64,000 bases of DNA from Edaphochlamys debaryana (lineage: Eukaryota; Chlorophyta; Chlorophyceae; Chlamydomonadales), in NCBI GenBank assembly GCA_016858145.1, contig JAEHOE010000242.1, forward strand, positions 1-64,000. The letters are read 5' to 3'. Below, piece after piece: positions 54,001 through 61,518 of this stretch. The notes beneath the pieces are model-generated. The model saw only the letters and a program-made list of their open reading frames with translations, was not told the origin of the DNA and made no database searches. Both the position numbers and the translations under genes were made by a program. Every line of letters begins with the position of its first letter. Within the stretch, counting starts at the first letter, position 1.

Positions 54001-55754
54001 GCCTGGTTGCGCTCCTGCTTTCGCCGCAGGTACTCCCCCCTTGCCGTGTCCACCTCCTGGCTCGTCGGTGGCGGCCGCTGCGCCCGCGGGTGCGAGCGCT
54101 CTGAGTGTGCCCTGCGGCGGCCCTCCGGGGCCTGGGCCGCCGGGAGCTCCCGCTCGGCTGGCGCCCCGTCCCGGGCTCCCACCTCCGCCGCCCTCACGGG
54201 GGCGATGCGCGCCTCCCGGACCCGCGGCCCCTCCTGAATGGGCCCCAGGGCCGCGCGGCCAGAGGAGGCCTGGGAGGCTGACTCGAAGTCAGTGCTGGTG
54301 ACCCAGGACTCCGTGCGGCTGGGGCGGTACGTGGAGCCGGAGGAGATGGAGTCGGAGGAGGAAGAGGGGGAGCCTGGGGGAGGCGCCGTGCGCCTAGGGG
54401 CAGGCGCGTGTCGCGGGAGCCCCAGCGGCGAGCCGTCCAGGTCGAGGTCACGCAGCTCTGCCTCAAGCTGGCGGGCCTGCTCCACAGCTGCCTGCAGCGT
54501 GGTGGGCCTGAACTGAGGGGTGACCTCCGGGCGGGGGCCCGGCGGCGCAAAGGTGATGGAGAAGGTGGGCGTGGCCGCCGCGTGGGCGCGCTGCTCTGCC
54601 TGGGAAGCGGCTATCTCCCGCTGCTGGCGCACCGCCCGCCGGTAGGCACGAAGCCACTCCGGCGGCTGGGCCGGGCCGGTGGGGGCCGCGGGGTCGTCTG
54701 CATCCCGAATGATGGGCGGGGCGGCCGAGGTCAGGTTGGGCTCCTCAGCCCAGCTGACAAGGTTGACCGCCTCCCTGGGGGCGTGCCCGGCTCGCACCAG
54801 CAGGCTCGCCAGGTAACCCCCCAGCCCATGTCCCGGGCGGCCGCTAAAGACCGCTGTCTGGAGGACCGAAGCCAGTTCCTCCGGCGTGTCTGCCTGGAGG
54901 ACGTAGAGGGGGACCTCGGGGGCTGGCTGAGCCGGAGTGGCCGAGCCGGGAGTCCCGTACACGGTGCCCGCCTCGGACCTGCCCTGTGGGGACTGGTCCC
55001 GGGAGCCTGGACGTGAGAGCCGCCCCCTGGAGGCCTCCCGTGCCGCAGCCCACGCGGCCTGACTGTCTGTACCCGGCCCCACCGCCCCTGCCCCTGCATC
55101 CGGCCGAATCTCTGTGGGGGTCCCGGGAGGGGCGTCTGACGGGGCGGCGCGTTGGGTCGTGGTGGCAGCTGCGGCGCGGTTGCCCGCTCCAGCAGCCGCC
55201 CCAGCCTCTTCCGCCACTCCGGCGCTTGTTACTCCCTGGGCCCCCCGCATCAACTGGTTCATCTGCCGGTGCTTGGGGCTGAGGGTTGGCAGGGCTACGG
55301 GGACTGCCTCCGGGGTGATTCCCGCGACCCTTGGCGAGCGCCGGACCTGGAGCTCGGCCGCCAAGCCCCGCCGCATAGGGTTCCCTCGTGAATCACGTGA
55401 CACGGGCTCCGAGCGGGTGGGGGACACAGGCCTGCTTCCCAGCTGGGAGCCAGCCTCCGTGGCGGCCCGTGGCGACCGACGGGTGCCGTGGGAAGCCGCC
55501 ACCGGCGGACGGGATGAGGGGGAGGGATGAGGGTTGGGCGCCACAGTCGCAGAGGTCCCCACCCCTGCCGTGGGCACCCGAGCGGCCCCGCCTGGGAGCC
55601 TGTGCGCTCCAGCGGCGGAGCCGTGTGCTGGTGGGGCGGCCCCTGTGGCAGCCGGAGCCGCTTGCGGGGCCGACGCCCTACTAACGGGGGTGGCTTCGGC
55701 AGCAGCTGACGCCGCGCCATGCGCACTTCCCCCCTTCCGGTTCGGCTGAACCAT
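45066..55754 (-). CDS. Element B ORF1: giant gag-like and protease polyprotein, 3562 aa
   Basis: ATG at 55754 (MVQPNRKGG). The first 850 residues are low-complexity (Pro/Ala/Arg). A gag-like helical region lies at about 53100-52650 (SLYDMWWAGLV, LLRDFQRKPNEPARDVLVRL, LTSMLRKLFV). A Cys/His segment near 52310-52200 (CTLHRHSRHDTAEC) may be a modified zinc knuckle. A retropepsin-like domain sits at 51540-51190 with LLLVDSGASLTLL as the active-site D-S-G and HGIVGMDLLL as the second conserved motif. Long Pro-tracts, an acidic stretch and about 1200 residues of unrecognised sequence follow, including two tandem copies of a 200-residue domain (47490-46870 and 46470-45850). The length is extreme for a gag-protease ORF. 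Its openness over 10.7 kb argues for recent selection. Confidence 0.8.
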   Translation of the reverse strand: MVQPNRKGGSAHGAASAAAEATPVSRASAPQAAPAATGAAPPAHGSAAGAHRLPGGAARVPTAGVGTSATVAPNPHPSPSSRPPVAASHGTRRSPRAATEAGSQLGSRPVSPTRSEPVSRDSRGNPMRRGLAAELQVRRSPRVAGITPEAVPVALPTLSPKHRQMNQLMRGAQGVTSAGVAEEAGAAAGAGNRAAAATTTQRAAPSDAPPGTPTEIRPDAGAGAVGPGTDSQAAWAAAREASRGRLSRPGSRDQSPQGRSEAGTVYGTPGSATPAQPAPEVPLYVLQADTPEELASVLQTAVFSGRPGHGLGGYLASLLVRAGHAPREAVNLVSWAEEPNLTSAAPPIIRDADDPAAPTGPAQPPEWLRAYRRAVRQQREIAASQAEQRAHAAATPTFSITFAPPGPRPEVTPQFRPTTLQAAVEQARQLEAELRDLDLDGSPLGLPRHAPAPRRTAPPPGSPSSSSDSISSGSTYRPSRTESWVTSTDFESASQASSGRAALGPIQEGPRVREARIAPVRAAEVGARDGAPAERELPAAQAPEGRRRAHSERSHPRAQRPPPTSQEVDTARGEYLRRKQERNQALQDSSECGRMLALALNAGDGARVRELRQDAAAWYELLPKLDRAVQRQFDRFVDVRERLRWAQPPPPPSGSGASGVSRRSARRAGSVRSQSTYQTASSMVTRSSRQQVVHHHYYGAAAPAGEGAGTGAAGVAAPAQIPPPPAAAAAAQDPAGATAAAPQAQPVLSPVPPPPETPPPAGDPPAGPPGAPPGPGASTPGADLPPPVAMLGAGAAASPKLRELNLRARFPANPYQGEPELLPHATEATRTYAHDMYGGALDPRSAKERAEAPSQEALIRRVVQATLQGKALDSNVEALISKHRTACEQVPRDRLPPGAASEPWKGLPLYSAQDGSCLVDSLYDMWWAGLVRDRRPDRITTTGLLRDFQRKPNEPARDVLVRLRQTTSHLPEIERPPMLLTSMLRKLFVPSGSIAAVQLATKEINLQSEKGDCVLTPDDIAAFLDAVKGMFGEDAYRPQGGASAAAAAGPSLEIGPSAPTPNPAASGHPAGEGRGRIRAKDRFVALTVATAAKIPAYESLNLNLPGGDSGFWETAAGTGKDPIVELYAQVKRPLPAAARQPVGHLGKWCTLHRHSRHDTAECYTARDLVCSGCALSVIVLTDTGEGAKCGAWQESARRQRALAQGTPSGPPMQGRPMGAGRGGPPQQRSWVSASPAARGVHTVVEEEEWSWDEDGYTGDAINFAGLDNEPLSLYMLHPTALSRVADWGPEQTDIPLGFRALPAPSRLASSAVAWPQPLRRRPLLEQVEAAIPALLQDLLRQGYRLEAALTRLDLVEQRLGIRARERVEGAEVESQRLREAEEEERQRMVYMGSIPVTPTMRRLLPYLLEGVEFVGLVGWQGQLLLLVDSGASLTLLTYLLAKALGLRGARTGISVSTLSGTGEVALSDQEVRIRVARGTSAEREDVIRPFLTPANSVFHGIVGMDLLLCWRAALRLAGSNPHLELPSRRGGPPQALPLSILGAASGGQAALQTASAPPPPPPPPPPPPPPPPLPPCPPPPPLDPPLQQQPPPPPPPPPPPAVPRSASGEPVGADILQLWLEELRLGAGPLARHQAGVAAGGGGAERVPVPFRANEVAAARGDAGVDILLRLRDAPATPPVPLPPLPPPPPLPSPPSPPPPQPVEGTPTDPSMQPSGGETAAGPSTSGTATTGADEPEVLDDEDRAFLAGLQEAQRAASRMPESWSAEVAAAEEQAEAEAEQPKRKYLTWRSLVAIPDEDAGGGAGVPAAAAADPMVRPPTPPSPPPAPVIEGPPPPPPPPPTGPHGEQGGAGPMPPPPPPPPPPPAAPPLPTPGSGPPAPRVPRRRRQDQPPQGEEEDEEWEDEEWEEMPEEWGEEAGQPAPEAGGAHSGDSDPSEGTDEGEEGESSSGYPDSEHEGSVESHTEPPWQGLQIDEEVAAAITRIVQQLRQQWGLPEPPRPGHRWTPLAPGQAQYESTPLLDRRNASWEVGLRPLVRGAGNEPQPELDHRQSDVRQLRGHSVGLYVAGLYRQVRSAVGPEQHMLQHRAIIRALASRWEPERLDLEHRYFPDAPSAPWREPEAALHQSWVTFFEDEAEGQGRMPLRDGERLQPAGLQAAFKEFSWAAAETLATGTEAQLGPLRHVLHETPMAWADLLRMLVVEHERRVGSWAPSHGYVGPGRYHVWSVNPLHLMALVRKVHAEWRRGWLDELGEPEHPGEQVTLAACSIPEWGATPNMLGDCTLEQLQTEVMSRQDELGVPRGPALPIPDRPGPLLLMPPGFSWRVGSYTLLVGREQGVVGSWSLWRYQPLGKLREALPEPLEPYGNQSLGLWAMVRTGSSPLLLPPPQADDVTLARHYSFPLWRRPLPPPAMRSSAEDAAQGSDPDQVPDCLRMDARAGEYSVGDPLCGFGPDGLALLEALESVSFPVDGERLNVGLMDGALAVLLDRLVCETPAQRTETIASLQAAGKLRELGAGWLAKLSALPRVRYFHVSHIPGWDPRFLRELLGTYEQHGEWMACLGLLLASRRQGPLPHPRCLAPAISAALAATAPPWGRPDPAVYRVIFPSGGDGGAVMEPLTNLRPPTGYPQPPAEVTALRELGCWPGPPEEDEEEPVHQGAGGAAAVGPGAPPLPPPSAGGPSAGGAAPAGSGAQPPPPPQSGSRSAPAGSGQGGAAAAHPGASLPPPAEPATEVAPPGSGGAMPPPPPAPLPPALPPRPAILRRYSGSLQGPLVLPPGEGLGPLDPPERAQHLAAFVMWLAVKGALLNIQVSLLPLAHTVVLLGEPEQVDRMRPLFDEWHLLEVRAQWYNELPLHLEHLSPMLHIHEHGASASLAGVLPEVADDRPVNAPLDWQESARLVLLPEQLEPLPLAPPTQPQWLVGAHGSFLLAPHLAADDAIAVPQGQSHAGLQEQLARARAAPIWRGPPPPLLIPRPPIPFPPPGAPPAPLPEESQPEDPTTEDAEVSLWGRMAAAARRQLQNLGLGLGQSLATLGGEQQAEPVDSVAPDPTRQAVARDPTSRAAVPAAEGGPRLPAPPPAPLQPAPPPEPAQPQEPEQPPLDLSRYMGELDPEDPLINRSVFQQRRLSDRRRAPHRSVFLHWLAMRGAQMSLPVTLLALESGVAMLGPTWAVDRMRALFVEWHLPHVRANWYAGLPQLRQAAPPMLPLHTQGAFASLALVLRDEHLPRVSQPSGWQGGVELPLPEEPLEPLALGAPCSPQWLTSSVGGDILLAPHLAAGDMIDLAEGVPHHVAQEQLAASRVAPVWGEAPPAWPAPPPPPPPAPLPPPGPPPPPVAPDQENQPPPPGGGPSGSQGLRAPAGRPERRGNRPASGGEPLPGRRPLVVRDPQPARPQAVLAEAAGPPQPPDGQAAPRPRGSRRGERRRQAAAFHPQASSPQLQRVLQVLRELPGPATLVRAAHGRRAGIAVTPQLEMALARALLPAPGDDAAHPPLPPPAAGPGPPAGPRVGPALAAAWQTAEPTLPPPGERAVWGVPSAIEAAVLPLAAPSDGASSRYQRGVVPGAAR
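45850..47490 (-). repeat. Internal duplication of a 200-residue domain in ORF1
   Basis: Two homologous protein blocks. Shared order: (F)xxWLAxxGA, LLxLxxxVxxLG, VDRMRxLFxEWHLxxVRAxWYxxLPxL, PMLxxHxxGAxASLAxVL, LPLxPxxxPQWL, LLAPHLAAxDxI, AQEQLAxxRxAPxW. Diverged at the protein level, so an old tandem duplication. Function unknown. Confidence 0.8.
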
Positions 55755-56444
55755 GCTAAATCAGTGCCACTGGCCTACGGAGACTCTTGAGCGGCAACCT
55801 GCGGATGGCAATGCGACCGACCCAGTTGTCAGGCGTCGCCCTAACTCCGTAGGACTAGCTGGTCTACTCGTCTTTGCGGCCCCCGTGCCAAGCCCTGCCG
55901 CCCCAAAGGCCCTGAGGCTCACCAGGGGCGGCTCGCGGCCGCGCGACCTGGTCGCGGCTGCTAAGGGCTCGGCTCCAGAGGCGAGCCGCGCCGACTTTCG
56001 ACCTGCGTCCAATGGGAAGCACAACAATAGCTCAGCTCCTTGGCACAGCCTTAGGACTCCAGGTTCGCGTGTCGCAGCGTCCGTCGGGGGTTCGCGAGCT
56101 GGCCGCCTGTCGCGTCGACGAGTGGTGCGCTCAGAGGCCCACTGAAGTCCTCTTCCCAATTCCCGGTCCAAACCCAGGCAGTCGAGGCTTTGGGGAGCGG
56201 GCCGACCAAACTCCCCGGCGCAACGCCGCCCACTCGTCTTAGAGCGACGAGCTCAAGGCCAGCGCTCGCACGCTTGTTAACCTCTGCTGAAACAAGCGCC
56301 CGGCCTAGACCGCCGGTTCCCAGAACGCAAGACCGAGCGTCCCCGATGATGCGCCCCGGGCTGCTGAGCACCCCTGGAAAGTGCCCAGCTTTAGCCGTGG
56401 GCCCTGCTGGTTACTGTAAGACCGGCAGGGGACCTTCCCAAGGC
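55755..56444 (-). other. Element B 5' leader
   Basis: 690 bases between A1 and the ORF1 ATG. No ORF of interest. Sequence just inside A1 reads GCCTTGGGAAGGTCCCC. A TGG four bases in could start a primer-binding site, but I cannot match it to a particular tRNA. Confidence 0.45.
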
Positions 56445-57049
56445 AAGGACTCGCTGCGCCGCGGGTACGCGCCCCCAAAGCTTTGCACCGTGTTGTTTCG
56501 GTGGCACTCGCGCCCCTGGAGCTCACCGTCGCTCTAGGTGACCATGTCAGTCAAGTCACCATTAGCCAGAGGTCGTTTGCCGGCTGGTGGGTTCGCCTGC
56601 GCGCTAGCCTCTCAAGAGGCGGCTGATGGTGGTGATGCCAACCTAAGGACACATGGACGGGTCTTGCTGCCTATCCTTAGCAGTGCCTTGGGAAGGTGCC
56701 GTGGACGGCACCTCCCGACCCCAAGCAAGCGTGGCCGGCCTCCCGACTGCCGTGCAAGGCCGTGCCAAAACACACGCCTGCACCCCCCTCCGGCCCCTCT
56801 CCTCCAAGCCCTCCAGCCTCGCCTCCAGGCCCCAAACAGCGGCTGGCCTGACTACTCCTTCTGAGCCCTCGACCTGCCCAAGTCTAGCAGCACGCAACTG
56901 CCGAGCCCTTCACGACTCTCGCTCCCACGCAACTCCTAAGGGATCCCGGTGGCAACCCGTTCACCCTCTGCACCGTACCCGCCTCAAGGCAACCGTCAAC
57001 GGTCACCCATCTGCCCTCAAACCGAACGTGCCACTAAATACGCATGACA
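56445..57049 (-). repeat. A1, 5' terminal repeat of element B
   Basis: 605 bases, 99.7% identical to A2. It begins TGTCATGCG at the target duplication and ends ...GAGTCCTT with no B segment on either side. Confidence 0.92.
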
Positions 57050-57053
57050 CCTC
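57050..57053 (+). repeat. 4-bp target duplication, right of element B
   Basis: CCTC, matching 35329-35332. Confidence 0.85.
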
Positions 57054-57857
57054 ACCCTCAAAGAACCTAATGTCCGCCCCCTTGCACCACTGGGGCTGCA
57101 GTCGCTTGGCACGCAGGACTTCGAAGATACCTTGCCGCTCCTTCCGCATTGCCCGCCCGAGGGCGGTGAGGTAGGGTGCGACAATCACCCCCGTCGCCAC
57201 GCGCACCTCCTTAGCCACCTTCAGCATCGAAGCCCGCTGGCGAGGCGTCACCCTCAGCACGACATTCCATCCCCCCTCCCCCTTCCAGCTCCGCTGCACC
57301 GACGCACTCAGTGCAGCCCCGTCCGAAGGCCCTAGTCCCGACAGGTCCCCCGAGCGGAGGCGTTCCGCTAGCTGGTCCAGGACCGCCCGCAGCAGCAGCC
57401 GTCCACGGTCTTCCATGGGGGTGTTCTCCGCGATCACTGCGAGAAGCCGCTCCGCCTGGCCCACTCTCTCCTGCATCTGCTTGACTTTGTTGGCAATGGT
57501 ATTGGTCTTAATGTTGACAGCGGCGATTTGGTGTGACTGTTTGGTTGTGTTGTTGTTGATGGTGTCCGAGAGTGCCGCGCTCTGCAGGACAGCGCGGTCC
57601 TCCAGGACAGCGAGCTCCGCGATGACTCCATCAACACGGTTTCCCAGGCCAGAGAGCTCCCAGGTGATGTTGGAGACGTCGCTCCGAATGGCCACATCCC
57701 GCCGAGCCGCCTTCTCCAGCTCCGAGGTGGCCAGGGCGCCCAGCCCGTTGATGAGGCAGAGGAGCGAATCCTTAAAGGTTCCAGGCTCGAGTCCGATGAG
57801 CCTTTCGATGAGCGCTGCAATCTTCAAGTGACGGCGCGCAGGAGTCGCGGCGGACAT
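57050..57857 (-). pseudogene. Coiled-coil ORF interrupted near its 3' end by element B
   Basis: ATG at 57857 (MSAATPARRHLKIAALIERL). About 269 codons precede the element. The centre is a long helical, coiled-coil-like stretch with heptad hydrophobics and Asn/Thr/Gln (SDTINNNTTKQSHQIAAVNI), followed by a basic C-terminal region (RVTPRQRASMLKVAKEV, ALGRAMRKERQGIFEVL). The layout of coiled coil then basic RNA-binding-like domain resembles ORF1 proteins of L1-type LINEs. However, no reverse-transcriptase ORF follows, and a TGTAA signal lies close to the stop, so a host or non-autonomous gene is also possible. In the present sequence the frame runs 16 codons into the element before stopping. Without the element it would end after seven codons at 35306. 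Confidence 0.6.
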
Positions 57858-57894
57858 ACACGCACGCGCCCGTGTTTTGCCATACCCGGCGTGA

Positions 57895-57920
57895 CTGCCT
57901 ACAACGATTATTGTAGGCAG
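57895..57920. other. Perfect 10-bp inverted repeat (hairpin)
   Basis: CTGCCTACAA, a 6-base loop CGATTA, then TTGTAGGCAG. It lies 38 bases upstream of the minus-strand coiled-coil ORF, between it and the plus-strand protease paralogue. Role unknown. Confidence 0.7.
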
Positions 57921-58775
57921 ACATATTTGCTATTGCATAGAGGAACACGGCAGGGCCCAGGGCTTTTGAACGTGTCTGCCATCCTGAGCGCTACCTCTCC
58001 AGGAGACCTCGCAAACCGGCATCAAAAGCATATCAGGCGTCCCTACAAGCTTCAGTGCCAGGATGGGCGTCATTGTGCCGCGGGCCCAGCCGACGGGTTC
58101 GGACGGGCTCCTCACTCGCCCTTGCGGGGCTGACGGTCGCAGCGCTCCTCGCCGCCTGCCTGTTGGTCTGGCCACACGGCAGTGAGCAGGTTGCGGCCGG
58201 CGGCGTTTGGGGCCTAGGGCGGCGAAATACTGGGGAGCGTCTCAAATCGAGGCGGCAGTTGGCCAACCAGTCCAGTAAGGGTGTGCCCGAGAAAGGCGGC
58301 TTGGAGCTATTCCAAGAAATGCCCAAGGAAGCCGGCTATGAGTTACACCCTAACTTTATTGGTCCAGAGGCTTGCAGGCGTTCAGCAAGGCAGCAAGGCA
58401 GGCAGAATGAGGCAGGCAGGTACCCAGCAGAGGCTAGGCACGCAAGCAATGGGAGGGCGCAAGCCATGCTGGCACCTGTGCAGGGGTTGCACCTTCGGAC
58501 GTTAACAGCCAGGCAACGCAGGAGGGCAGACAACAACAGGCAGACAAAACAAAGGACAGACAAAGACAGCTAGCACAAAATGGCAAACAAAGCACCCCAA
58601 ACAAACCAAAAAAGAAAACAGGGGACAGTCCCATCCCAAACACAAGAACAAAAGTTGTTTTCCGGGATGGGGGGGCGGTCAGGGGCGGGCGAGGGTTAGG
58701 GTTAATGCGTGTGTGTTTGTGGGTGGGTGGGGGGCGTGTGACTGTGCTTGAAGTTTGCCTTGTCTACCCTGCACC

Positions 58776-59142
58776 CCACGTGCTTAACAAGAGCCCATAT
58801 AGTGCGTTAGTGGCTGATGGCTGGGCGGATGGGGGCTTGGCCGCGGTGGGCGGACCCCCAAAAACTCGGAGGTCGCAGCTCCAAGCCGGACTTCCTGGAC
58901 TTCCGACTTTTGCAGGATGTTGGCACAGGTCGCCGACGAGGCGCCTGCTACGCTGCTAGTTTGTAACGAGGGGACCTTGGTTTGCTGCTGAGAGCTGGTT
59001 GGGGCGCCTGTCGCGAGCACCATCGCCAGCGCCCGCATCTCTGGCCCGCAGCAGGCCAACGCCAAGCCTCACGCCACGTGCTTAACAAGAGCCCATATAG
59101 TGCGGTGGTGGCTGACGGCTGGGCGGATGGGGGCTTGGCCGC
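58776..59142 (+). repeat. Direct duplication of about 68 bp inside the foldback element
   Basis: CCACGTGCTTAACAAGAG...GGGGGCTTGGCCGC at 58776-58843 recurs at 59074-59142 with a few changes, 298 bases apart. Confidence 0.75.
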
Positions 59143-59390
59143 TGAGCCAGGACGCAACGCAGCGGGTGTCAGGTCACTGAGGAGGCCACTGCAGGCTGCA
59201 GACTGGCGCCGGGCGTCGCAAGTTCGAGCCCGAGGGAGAATGCCTCGCGTTGACCGCTGTTGCGCGCCGAGAACAGCGTGTGTCCGTCGTTGTTGTCTGC
59301 CCTGTGAATCCGAAAGTGCAACCCCTGCACAGGTGCCAGCATTGCTTGCGTGCCTAGCCTCTGCTGGGTACCTGCATGCCTCTTCCTGCC

Positions 59391-59490
59391 TGCCTTGCTG
59401 CCTTGCTGCCTTGCTGCCTTGCTGCCTTGCTGCCTTGCTGCCTTGCTGCCTTGCTGCCTTGCTGCCTTGCTGCCTTGCTGCCTTGCTGCC
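59391..59490 (+). repeat. Octanucleotide tandem array (TTGCTGCC)n
   Basis: About 12 perfect copies of an 8-base unit in the right arm of the foldback element. The left arm has only one or two copies, so the array expanded after the element formed. Confidence 0.95.
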
Positions 59491-61420
59491 TCAACGCCTG
59501 CAAGCCTCTGAACCGATAAAGTTAGGACGTAGCTCATAGAAAGCTTCCTTGGACATTTCTTTGGAATAGCTCGAAGCCGAAGATGGGGGACAGGTCATAA
59601 CTCACGGGTCGGGCCCAGACGTGCCGTGCGGGGCCGCCGTGTGGTCGGGCCGCAGCCCTACCTTGCGGTGGGCGTCTGACAGCCTGTAACCCGTAGCCCA
59701 AAGCGGAGTCCTTTGAACCACCGCTCGGCTCATGTCACAAGCTCGCGACCTGGAAGAAGGGCAGGCAGGGGCACTAGAGTTCGACCCCTCACTGGGCCCG
59801 CGTATGACTGGTGCTTCGCCGTTTGTGCAGCATCGGCGGCACCACCACCTCCTAAGCCCCCGAGCCCCAAGACTCCTCCCCCGAAGCCCCCAAGCCCCAA
59901 GCTACCTCCCCGACGGCCCCCAAGCCCCAAGACTCCTCCCCCGAAGCCCCCAAGCCCCAAGCTACCTCCCCCAAGGCCCCCAAGCCCCAAGACTCCTCCC
60001 CCGAAGCCCCCAAGCCCCAAGCTACCTCCCCCAAGCCCCCAAGCCCCAAGACTCCCCCTCCCAAGCCCCCAACACCTCCAAAACCCCCGCTTCTCCCGAC
60101 GCCACCCCCCAAGCCCCGGCCTCCCCCGAGCCCTAGGCCCCCCAGTCCAAAGCCCCCTCCGAAACCACCCCGGCCGCCGCTGCCCCCCTCGCCTCCCGGC
60201 CGGAATGCCTCTTCGACGGTGCCCTTCTTGCTACAGGTAGTGTCGAATTGATGTCTTCCTAGGACCGCAAACTTCTAACTCCAAACGCGAGCATCCATCC
60301 AGGCACTAGTGGGGCTGGGCCGAGGAAGTGTAGGTTGAGGTGAAGGACAAAGGCAGAATGTGTGCACGTGGATAAGACGTACGGCTGTGGTGTGGCTGCT
60401 TGTCCCGTAACGCACCCCCACAGGGCACGCTCATCAAGACCCCCGCGTTTGACGGTGTCAGTGTTGACTACATCCAGAGCTCCACGCTGGGCACCCTGTA
60501 CCGCCTGCTCACCGGCGTTCCCAAGGACTCGCTGGGCATGCCGTACAACCTCGGCTCCGTCCTGTCCATGGTGCGTGCGGGTAATTCATGGGCGCCAGGG
60601 GGCAGCGAAGACGTTCTGGCGGCGACGGGCGGGCATGCCGTGTGACTGCGGACACGGTCAGACAGACAGTTTCGCGAATATCCTTCGTGCCTCTCGAGTT
60701 CACTGCGGATCTCTTTCGCTCAATAGTAAGGTATGTACCGCTTACTGACATCCGCCTGGGCCCCGGGTCCACCTTGTCCTCATTGCCTTCACCCCTTCAC
60801 AGACGTGCGCCCCGGCGTTGAACTCCCCCTACACATGCGCCGCCATCTCCAATGTTCGAATTGCGTAAGCTCATTGTACAGCTTATACTACTTGGTCCCA
60901 GATCCTAGACCAGCTAGTCTTGTGGGACTGCAAACCGGCCACCTGTGTGCACACCCGCGCGCACCGACCACACACACACCACGGCGTAGTCTACCTTGCC
61001 TTGCGTGTTGCCTGTCCGTCCTGCAGGTTCCTTGCGTCTGGAGTGCCGTCGCAAAACCTCAAGTGGGTACATGTTGTACGAGAGGGGTAGGGGGGTGCTT
61101 GCCCGCAGTGTCCAGCTAGCAGAGAGAGGGCCAGGAACGGTCTAGACCGGGGGCTAGAGGCGGCGCGTATGTAGTTTAACTAGTTCAACGGGGCCTTCGG
61201 CACCCACCTAGATGCTGAAGCGCAATCGAGCCGGCTTAGCCGGCTTGCCTAGCCCCGGTCTCGGCCCAACCAGTCGTCATCAGCCTCCAAATTCACCTGA
61301 ACTCACCGTCATCAGAGCGCTGCCCCATCTGTCTGCCTCACCTGCCCCAGGATGCCGGCAGTGGTGATGATCCTCAGCCTCACCGGCACCTGCACGTCTG
61401 ACGGCCCCACAACCGACCAG

Positions 61421-61518
61421 GCAAGCGTGCACACCCACAGGGGCGTTCATTCGTGACAATGCGCTGGCAGTCGGGCTGCCCCTCGGCTCATTACTGCGGT
61501 GCCTCCTTTCTTCCACAG
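61421..61518 (+). other. GC-AG intron of the paralogue
   Basis: Donor GCAAGC and acceptor CACAG, at the same codon as the GC-AG intron at 19161-19334. The non-canonical donor predates the tandem duplication. Confidence 0.75.

Larger units (their letters stand above)
35333..57049 (-). mobile_element. 21.7-kb Ty3/gypsy retrotransposon B with split terminal repeats
   Basis: Minus-strand element. In its own direction: A1 (57049-56445), leader, giant ORF1 with gag-like and protease domains (55754-45066), in-frame extension ORF2, ORF3 with RT, RNase H and a methyltransferase-like domain, integrase plus PHD finger, about 2 kb of untranslated sequence, purine tract, B1 (36043-35992), GC, A2 (35989-35385), B2 (35384-35333). 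Ends are TGTCATGCG and GGGCGTGACA, bracketed by 4-bp CCTC duplications. A1 and A2 differ at 2 of 605 positions and B1 and B2 at 1 of 52, so insertion was recent. Most Ty3 elements are 5-12 kb. The excess here is mainly ORF1. Confidence 0.92.
58268..59605. mobile_element. 1.34-kb foldback-type insertion in intron 1 of the paralogue
   Basis: Intron 1 of the intact gene reads straight from GTTGGCCAAC to GGGTCGGGCC. Here 1338 bases intervene. The two ends form long imperfect inverted repeats of about 240 bp (sharing GAGGCTTGCAGGCGTT, GGTACCCAGCAGAGGCTAGG and GGCACCTGTGCAGGGGTTGCA). The outermost 40 bases are poorly matched and no clear target duplication is visible (CCAAC versus CTCAC). It encodes no recognisable protein. 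Superfamily unknown. Confidence 0.7.

Noticed and set aside
35333..57049. PAT/DIRS classification of the split-repeat elements
   Set aside because: No tyrosine recombinase motif was seen. A complete H-H-C-C and DDE integrase and a 4-bp target duplication are present instead.
59130..59240. Possible tRNA or tRNA-derived SINE (AAGTTCGAGCCC resembles a B box)
   Set aside because: No matching acceptor stem or convincing A box at the right spacing.
59391..59490. CRISPR-like array
   Set aside because: It is a contiguous octamer repeat without spacers in eukaryotic DNA.
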